Assembly (NCBI GenBank): GCA_030068075.1
Contig: CM057824.1
Coordinates: forward strand, 125,788,414-125,852,413
Direction of reading: 5' to 3'
DNA from: Paguma larvata
Taxonomy: Eukaryota; Chordata; Mammalia; Carnivora; Viverridae
DNA length: 64,000 bases
Part shown: positions 57,426-64,000 of the stretch, in pieces
How positions within the stretch are numbered: position 1 is the stretch's first letter
Layout of the letters: each line of letters opens with the position of its first letter
Notes under the pieces: generated by a model
Told to the model about the DNA's origin: nothing
The model's database searches: none
Seen by the model: only the letters and a program-made list of their open reading frames with translations
Made by a program: the position numbers and the translations under genes

Positions 57426-59674
57426 TATTGATAATGTGTCATAAACGTTTCCTTCCACATTAAGTCCTTGGAAGGGATGAAAGGAAGAGAAAAGTCATAA
57501 ACAAATTAAAGTTATTGTTGTTGTCTTACTTCAAGATGCCTCTTCTGAATTGTTAACTTTTATAAAAATGAGACTCAAATTCTTACGAATATGAAAATTG
57601 GCTAATCTTAGAAAGACCTTAACTAATGGCTAATAGAATGAACTAGCAATAATAACATCCTTGGGAGGAAATAACTTTAAACACTATTTTTAAATGAGCA
57701 AGCATTTTTTGAATACCAGTTTTGCCCTGTATTTTGAAATTCAACAAGAAGTGTAAAACTTTGATCTTGTAACTTGGGATCGCATATGTAAAATACGTAA
57801 CACATTCCATTGTTTACAACAGGTCAGTTAGCATCGGTGCTCCTCCCTGTTCTCCTTGATGAATTTAAGCACTAGCTGGGAAGCATGACTAACATATGTG
57901 ACATACACATAAACTAGTGACATATGATTAATACAGGTGATACAAGCTTTATTTTAAGTGGAAGTGAGCAGTTAGGTAAGACTTCTCAAGGGAAATGGGC
58001 ACTGAACTGGGATTTTTACCTTTCAGTAAGATTTTATTTAGTCAAAGAGTTAAGAACTTACTTTAGGAAGATGAAATAATTTAAATGTATATAAGATTAA
58101 ATATGAGTTTAGGGGAACATTAAATATATTTGATTGGCTGAGTTAGACTTCTTTCTTTAAGAAAAGTCCCATAAATTTCTAGCAAATGATATGATTTTAA
58201 ATCCTTTCACTCACTAATTTGGGTTAAACACCATAATCATGATAAATGCTTTAGTGGTGCATTATCCCAAGTGAATTAAACATTATGAGTGGAGACATCT
58301 GACCCCAAAAGAGCTTTTGAAACAAAACAAAGGTACTTATCAAATGTTTGGTTCTACTCCAAAGAAACCTCAGAATCTGGCTAAAGGGAAGTGTTTTAAA
58401 CATGTTTCTTAGGAGAACAGCCCAGGCTTTAGGACTCTTCCAAATCATTTGGAGAAGGGACTGTCAAAATAAGAACATTATCTTAATATCTGAGCAGGTA
58501 TTAATTTGCCCTTATAAACTTTTCCCCTTCTCCTCGAATATTAAATTGATCATCACATGCAACTTTCACTACTCAGTATATTACCCTGGAAGTCACAGGC
58601 ACCTCGGAATGTACAGTTTGTGACAGTGATTAATGAAACACCAGTGCATTATAAGGGAGCAACTGTCTGTAGCCACACGATTTTGTTATTTTACAGTCTT
58701 GGCATTTTTAATGTACTTTTAGGGGGAGAAATTTTGTGAAATGAAAGCCTAAATCTTGGGAGTGACTTTTTAGTTTAGAAGAGCAAATTGGATCTTGCTA
58801 AAAGCTGAGATATATAGTCATTAGTCCGGCTGCAGTATATCTTGAAAAAACAACAGAATTACATCTCAACATTTATATTGCCATTCCATATTATGCAAAC
58901 TTGCAATATTCTGCACGATGCCTCGTACATTCCAGAGGGGAGAAGAGCCAAAGATGATAACATTTTAATGACATTAGGTCAAATGAATTTATTTTTTACA
59001 CAATGCACGTAGGATAAAATGTATAATCCTATTAGAGCTAATTGAAATCGCATGCCAAAAATGGAACTATACTTCATTGTCTTTAACTTGTCCAAGTGCT
59101 GTTAAATACCAAAGATTTTCATGATTTACTTGATTATTTACATATTATATTTTGTGTCTAGAGGATATCAAATGGAATAATATATATCAAAATATTCTGT
59201 GAATTAAAAAGCAAACAACAAAATACAAGGTTTTCATAATAACGTCTTTCTTTCACTAGTGTGTTTTAAATGAAAAATGTGGTACACATGTGGTATTTTT
59301 TCTTGTAAATCTTCATTTGGCTAACTTAATGAGTGATTCCAAATTATTGTTTTTATCAAATCTATTGGTACTATAGCTTTCAGAATAAAAATATCAAGTG
59401 AATTGAAATAGACCTAAAATTAAGATACGTTATTTTTCCCCTCAAAATAACTTTAAAAGAAAGCTAAACACAACTAAAAATTCAGACAAAAACTGTTTAA
59501 AATGTACTTTATACATACTTAAAGATAATCCCTTATGGTAATTAATGCCTCATTTTGATCTCTGTAAATACATGGCACACAACACTAGGAAATTGTTGGC
59601 ACTTGAGTCTTAATGTCATCACTTTTCAGATCCAGCTTGTAACTAATATGATCATTTCAAAGCACAACACAGAG
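57426..59674. other. Repeat-poor AT-rich block, candidate for constraint
   Basis: About 2.25 kb with no recognised SINE, LINE or LTR. From 58,860 to 59,080 it holds an octamer-like atgcaaac, a taatgacattaggtcaaatg stretch, and attagagctaattgaaatcg, all reminiscent of homeodomain and nuclear-receptor sites. Open frames (up to 91 codons) have no domain. Confidence 0.45.
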
Positions 59675-60420
59675 AAAACGGCGCTAGCGGTCGTGACTAT
59701 GCGCAACGAACAACAAAGTTGACACCTTGGTCTTTAGAGAGAAGCACACGCTTATTCCTCTGAAATAAGTCAAAATCTTATTAACCCAAGTTAAACTTAA
59801 AAGCATGTTTCCCAATACATTCAGGTTTGCCAGATTTCGTATTTCTTTAACCCTGGCAAATAAGCCTGTTGATCTTTCTCTTGCTACGCCCTCACCCGTG
59901 GGTTTCTTCCAGTTCCACGCTCTGGCTGAAGTCTTCTCGGCAGAGCGTTCTGACCTTTGTGACACAGTCCAGGACATCTTGACCTTAGCGGCCTGACCTC
60001 TTGGTAAAGGAACTTCTGACCTTTGGATCTCGGTCTTTCAGGATAGCTAGGAGGCCCTTCTCCGTTGAAACCCGAAACCTGCCAATTTTACAACCACCAG
60101 GTGAAGGTCACTGGGTTCTAGGTGGGCAGGATTTTTGCTTGATTAATAACACCAGCTGTGCCATTTTCTAATAGGAAGAACAGCTATATTGGTCTGAATG
60201 TAATTTCTGACTGTTCGAAATTCTCCATTTACAGGAACTTCTGGCCTTAAATTCAAGGACTTAGTTAAAGGGGTAAGCGAACCCAGCGGGCAGTCCTCTT
60301 TGATGTGCGGGAGCTCAGATATGCAAAAGTCTTGATCAGCAAATGCTTGAAAAGTGCTTACTCTTCTCCCCGTTGGGATTGGCCATTAACTCGCTTCCAG
60401 GCATTCTCAAGTAAAACTGT
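59675..60420. promoter_or_regulatory. CpG-enriched block with nuclear-receptor half-sites
   Basis: I count about two dozen CpG in roughly 750 bases, several times the local rate, though too few for a classical CpG island. TGACCT occurs at 59951, 59980, 59994 and 60017, and AGGTGA-AGGTCA lies at 60099-60110. No transposon was recognised. Regulatory function is inferred from base composition and motif clustering only. An unrecognised LTR is the main alternative. Confidence 0.4.
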
Positions 60421-61096
60421 TTTTCTGGTTGCTTCAACTTCAGTCAATAAGTGGCTTTTTGTCAGCAAGTGTGAATAACCCTCCCCCCAAAATTGTTGAC
60501 ATGAACTCATTTAGCATTTCTTAGGGAAAACCTGTTGGTATCCCATAGTTCCCGGATACTATGGTCTTTTATTTGTTCTCTCTGCTTTCAAATTTCTTCC
60601 TGCTTCAATAGAACCGGTACACGACCTTGTCGGAAATCTTCAAAACTCACTTCATTTTATGATTCAAGAGCTTTCACTGGGGGCCATGTCCCACCTTGGT
60701 CATTTTCTCACCATTATTTCTCAGCATTTTTATTTTCCCACCTCCTTCAATACATTTCAGTGTTACTTATCTGCTCCTGGTATCATTATTTTTACCTCTA
60801 GTATTTTTTGTGTCCTTCATTTTATGATTTCCATTTGCATTATACCATTCAAGTTTAAAATCCCCTTCCGCCGGATGCTCTGCTCCGGTTTATTTATGTG
60901 TGACCCATCCTCTTCCTATTCATTACATCCTCAATGCAAATATATGAAATTTTACTCTATTCATTGGCATATGAAATTTAACTTTATTAGATTAAAGCTC
61001 TTCTTTAATAACAATGACGATATTAACAACGGCCATTTTCCAAGTCTTACTGCATTCCTTCAATGTCACTTTTTGTCATAGCGACAGCTTTCTGAT
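60421..61096. other. Unassigned T-rich DNA
   Basis: Holds the longest open frame in the window (60659-61081, plus, 140 codons). Its product is rich in Phe, Ile, Ser and His as expected from T-rich DNA and shows no domain or repeated coding signal. Not called as a gene. Confidence 0.45.
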
Positions 61097-61255
61097 ACAG
61101 ATATTATTTTTTTTTATAAAGGAGAAAACTGAAGCTTCAGGAAATTCCATAAGGTTACCGGAGTAGTAAGTGTAGGGTTGAATGTGAACTTAGATTTGGG
61201 TACAAGCAGAACATAAGCACTTGATTACTCTGTTGTACTTCCGGCTACTTAAACA
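61097..61255 (-). mobile_element. MIR relic
   Basis: Antisense MIR: ataaaggagaaaactgaagc, ttcaggaaattccataaggt, agtaagtgtagggttgaatg, tgaacttagatttgggtaca. Confidence 0.68.
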
Positions 61256-61257
61256 CC

Positions 61258-61660
61258 TAACCCTCATTAAACACCTAGTAGAGACCAAACTAAATGCTGG
61301 AGACACTAAGAACGGAGTCCCCGCCTGCCTCCATGGATATAACTGGAGCAACGAGATAAGTGGTAAAATGTGTGGAACCACCTAGGGAAATAAGGAAGAC
61401 TCAGCAAAGGAAGTGACAGATCTGACTCTGAAATGGGAAGAAGGAGCTTGCCAGGCTAATGAGGGAGGGGGTGGCTCTCCAAGTGGAAGGAGGTACAGAT
61501 ACAAAGGTGTAGAAGCAGGAAGGGTCTTGATGCCCTTGAGAACAAAGGGACTTAGATCAGGATTAGACACAGAGGAGACTTCAGAGGCAGAGAGGCTTAG
61601 ATCCCAAGGGCTTGTGAAAAGTCTGAGGGGGTTGGACTTAATCCTTTGACATCTGGTTGC
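61258..61660 (-). mobile_element. L2 LINE relic
   Basis: Antisense L2 from cattaaacacctagtagaga and aaatgctggagacactaaga through ggaagtgacagatctgactc, gcttgccaggctaatgaggg, aggtgtagaagcaggaaggg and gggggttggacttaatcctt. Open frames on both strands (78 and 100 codons) are by-products. Confidence 0.72.
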
Positions 61661-62362
61661 CTTTGTAACAGGTATTTTCTGCATGATTTTCTCTCCTGAT
61701 TAAATTGTAAAGGCTGTGAGGACAGGGTTATTATCATCTCAGTTGTTTGTATTCCCACCTGGATGATCCTTCAGGAGGGATCCATCTGGCCATTGGAGAC
61801 CTTGGATTCCTTGATGTTTTTGCTTAGTGTAAACCTGGTACCATCAAGAAGCACTAAGTACCCTCAATCTGGATAGTATTATGGTTCCTGAATGTGTGGA
61901 GTCCCTATTCCAATAGTTCGGTGACTATTGTTTAGTGACGTGATGCTTATGGAATCTGTATTAAAGGTGTGATATGAAACAAAAGGCGAGAGAGACTTTA
62001 AGAGAGAGAGTGAAACTGGAGGAGATGAAATGGAAATATATAGTAAGAAATAAAACAGAGAGTGGAGGGAGAGAAAGGCATCATAATCAACACTTACCAG
62101 CTTTGCTTCGGAGAGGGGCTCCATTTTTATTCCCATGAAAATAAGATCAGTCCTCTGCACTAGGTCAGTGTGAAAAAAAGGCTTTAGGAAAGAGGTAATG
62201 TAAGTTGAAAAGTGAGAGGGAAATCAGAAAAAAATCCAGGACTTGGACAAGTAATTCAAGTTTGCTTGCTAAACTTCTTGCTAACGAAAGGGATGGGTGG
62301 TCTTAAAGATATTTATAACCATGTAGTTTGGGACTCATGCTGTTTTAACTGTAAGAGATTTC
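61661..62362. other. Unassigned non-coding DNA
   Basis: No firm repeat. An AG-rich patch lies near 62000. A 93-codon minus frame (61879-62160) has no domain. Confidence 0.45.
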
Positions 62363-62571
62363 CTAGTGCTGTATATTAAAAGCCCCCAGAAAAGATGGAG
62401 TTGTAGCATCCCAAAATGCACCCTGACCATCCACCTCACATGGGATGAAGGGGTCTTTGACATTCAAGTTCCTGGCAGGCTTGATGTAGGAAATGTGACA
62501 ATTGTCGCCTTGTACTCTAGTCCTTGTAGAGGCGAAAACTTGGGAGGTCACAAGAGCGAGAATCAATGTGG
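62363..62571 (-). other. Exon-like open frame of unknown origin
   Basis: On the minus strand a good splice acceptor (tttctcttcattgtttttag) ends at 62572. It leads into about 69 open codons up to a stop at 62363. An in-frame ATG lies just upstream at 62581, giving a hydrophobic start (MFLATLILALVTSQVFAS) that resembles a signal peptide. The plus strand is also open here. No donor of quality and no poly(A) signal were seen, and I recognise no family. It could be an exon, a processed-gene piece or chance. Confidence 0.22.
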
Positions 62572-62699
62572 CTAAAAACAATGAAGAGAAATGAAATAGC
62601 TATGTAGAATTCTTTCAATGACAAAATGATACACAAAGGTTTGAAATTAAATACATTGAATGTTTAAAAGATCCTCAAATTCTGCTTGAATTCAGACAG

Positions 62700-62915
62700 C
62701 TAGTCTGCTGCTCAGAATTAGTGTGACCCTCGGAGCGCCATCAAACCTCTGGCTTCTGTTTCTTCATCTATAGGAGAAGAGTAAACACAGCACCTCGTTC
62801 TCTGCACTCCTACGAGAATTAAATACGTTATGGGGCACAGAGCACTTGGAACAGTGTTGACACGCAGATAGTCCTCACTAAATATTAGCGATTATTCTTA
62901 TTCTTTTTGAGACTA
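62700..62915 (+). mobile_element. MIR relic
   Basis: Sense MIR: tctggcttctgtttcttcat, ctataggagaagagtaaaca, tacgagaattaaatacgtta, cttggaacagtgttgacacg, tcctcactaaatattagcga, ttattcttattc. Confidence 0.75.
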
Positions 62916-63177
62916 TATATCTCTCTCAACAGTATAAAGATTTATAAAAGAGGTGTCATTTGATTATCTAATGCAATTGTTTTCAAGATGAGTAAGATGA
63001 TAGTTTGAACGGATTTACGTATTTAATTTTTTAGGAGCTGTGCATTGGTCCCAAGTGTTTGAACTTTTTCTGTCTCTAAGAATACATATATTATCTGCCT
63101 CTTGTCTTACCCCCAAGGCAAATGGTAGCATGTATAGAAAGAGAGGAGGGGGCTGACCACTATACTATTAAAATTTA

Positions 63178-63179
<2 letters not shown>

Positions 63180-63217
<38 letters not shown>
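63180..63217. repeat. (CA)n microsatellite, about 18 units
   Basis: Uninterrupted CA run followed by gacatacacattc. Likely polymorphic. Confidence 0.97.
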
Positions 63218-63220
<3 letters not shown>

Positions 63221-63234
63221 TACACATTCTAAAA

Positions 63235-63390
63235 CAACGTTTCTCGACACATGGCACTTTGTACATCACCCATGCTTTCCCTTCAGCTGCTGAATCAGGA
63301 AAAATGAGGAAGGGGGGGTACACCCAGGAACCTACACTTTTAACATGCTATGTGGTGATTCTCCTGCATAATAAAATTTGAGATGAAATG
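63235..63390 (+). mobile_element. MER5A-like hAT relic
   Basis: aacgtttctcgacacatggc, agctgctgaatcaggaaaaa, ggaacctacacttttaacat, gctatgtggtgattctcctg, then ataataaaatttgag. Follows MER5A in order. Confidence 0.65.
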
Positions 63391-64000
63391 TCTTTGAATG
63401 TTACGTTGAACTAATGCTGAGAAATCAAAGTTTTATATGTTCTGCTTTATAATATCTATTTTGCACTTAAATATATAAATTCCAAATTCCAATTCTTTAT
63501 AGTAAATTTATTTTTTTTCCTTTTTATAAATTAGACTCTTTTGGTGGCAGGTGGAATACAAGGATCCAAAAAAAAGCAGTAAGACATGTTTATGGGCTTA
63601 ATCCTTAAGACCGTTCCACCAATCTTATCAGGGTTTATCCAATGCTGGTCTAATGATATGGCTATTTTCCTATTAAAGACCAAAAGGAAATGTTTCCTAT
63701 AGCTCAGCAGAGGTGGATTTCTGTGCTGAGCTTAATTTCTGTGTCTCTGCATGATTTTGTCTCTGGGCCATCTCCTGTGGAAATGTTCCCAAGATGAATA
63801 TTTGCCTCAAGGCCCTCCTCTGATAGCACCACCAGCGTGAACATCGGCACTCCAAACAGCCACAGCACTTTGCACGGAAGCCTTCAAGTTCAGAAGGAGC
63901 TGCCTTTTATGTGTCTCATGAATATGGTCTGACTGTTCCAAGCTCTCCTCTCTGACCTTTGTCCTATTTAGTGGAGTTCAATTGTCTTCCACATTTATTT
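63391..64000. other. Unassigned DNA
   Basis: No recognised transposon. The last 400 bases are of balanced composition and free of simple repeats, including one TGACCTTTG motif near 63953. No gene recognised; the window ends here. Confidence 0.45.

Noticed and set aside
59684..59996. Overlapping frames of 97 (minus) and 63 (plus) codons as genes
   Set aside because: Open on both strands because of composition; no domain or splice context. The block is instead reported for CpG and motif content.
60659..61081. Longest open frame, 140 codons, plus strand
   Set aside because: The product is Phe/Ile/Ser/His-rich as expected from T-rich DNA, with no domain, splice signals or start context of note.
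61382..61684. 100-codon minus frame
   Set aside because: It lies almost wholly in an antisense L2 relic.

Overview
This window looks like non-coding nuclear DNA of a mammal, almost certainly a feliform carnivore and most likely a cat. The best evidence is 17 tRNA-Lys-derived carnivore SINEs plus one partial copy. Most are of the feliform type: a head reading ggggcgcctgggtggctcag, a middle reading gagcctggagcctgcttc, and a tail of CT repeats followed by caaaaataaataaac. Older pan-mammalian repeats (MIR, L2, MER5, MaLR-like LTRs) fill much of the rest. The sequence is AT-rich and CpG-poor, with many microsatellites. I see no convincing protein-coding gene, tRNA, complete rRNA, CRISPR array or bacterial-type operon. 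All open frames are short (at most 140 codons), and the longer ones lie over repeats or T-rich DNA. The window is therefore intergenic, or lies inside a large intron.

Layout. 1-4.2 kb: SINE, MIR, MaLR LTR, MER5 and a CTTT microsatellite. 4.2-13.2 kb: mostly unique DNA with MIR and L2 relics and two minus-strand SINEs. 13.2-24.3 kb: unique DNA with seven SINEs (two minus, then five with a MIR between) and TATC and TGC microsatellites. 24.3-31.5 kb: a compound microsatellite, a MaLR-like LTR, two L2 pieces and a nested retroelement stack. In that stack an LTR is split by a SINE and by an L1 joined to a second SINE. 31.5-41.1 kb: L2 and MIR relics, G-quadruplex-like tracts, and a 5'-truncated L1 with intact target-site duplications. 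41.1-44.0 kb: repeat-poor. 44.6-46.1 kb: an L2 carrying a SINE, part of which is copied nearby as a nearly perfect inverted repeat. 46.9-47.0 kb: a 41-bp 5S rRNA fragment between target-site duplications. 47.5-57.1 kb: MER-type relics, four SINEs, and GA and TTTA arrays. 57.4-61.1 kb: repeat-poor, with a CpG-enriched block holding a cluster of nuclear-receptor half-sites. 61.1-64 kb: MIR, L2, MER5, a CA array and one weak exon-like open frame on the minus strand.

The genes-working-together question does not apply. The clearest biology is retrotransposition: L1 is the presumed source of machinery for the L1 copies, the SINEs, the 5S fragment and the L1-SINE composite. The most notable observations are the inverted duplication at 44,658-45,896, the tailless 5S insertion at 46,945-47,013, the candidate L1-SINE chimera at 30,191-30,827, and the AGGTCA-type half-site cluster at 59,951-60,110. 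Repeat family names rest on remembered consensus sequences, not on a database search. Boundaries without a stated target-site duplication are approximate to about 10-30 bases.
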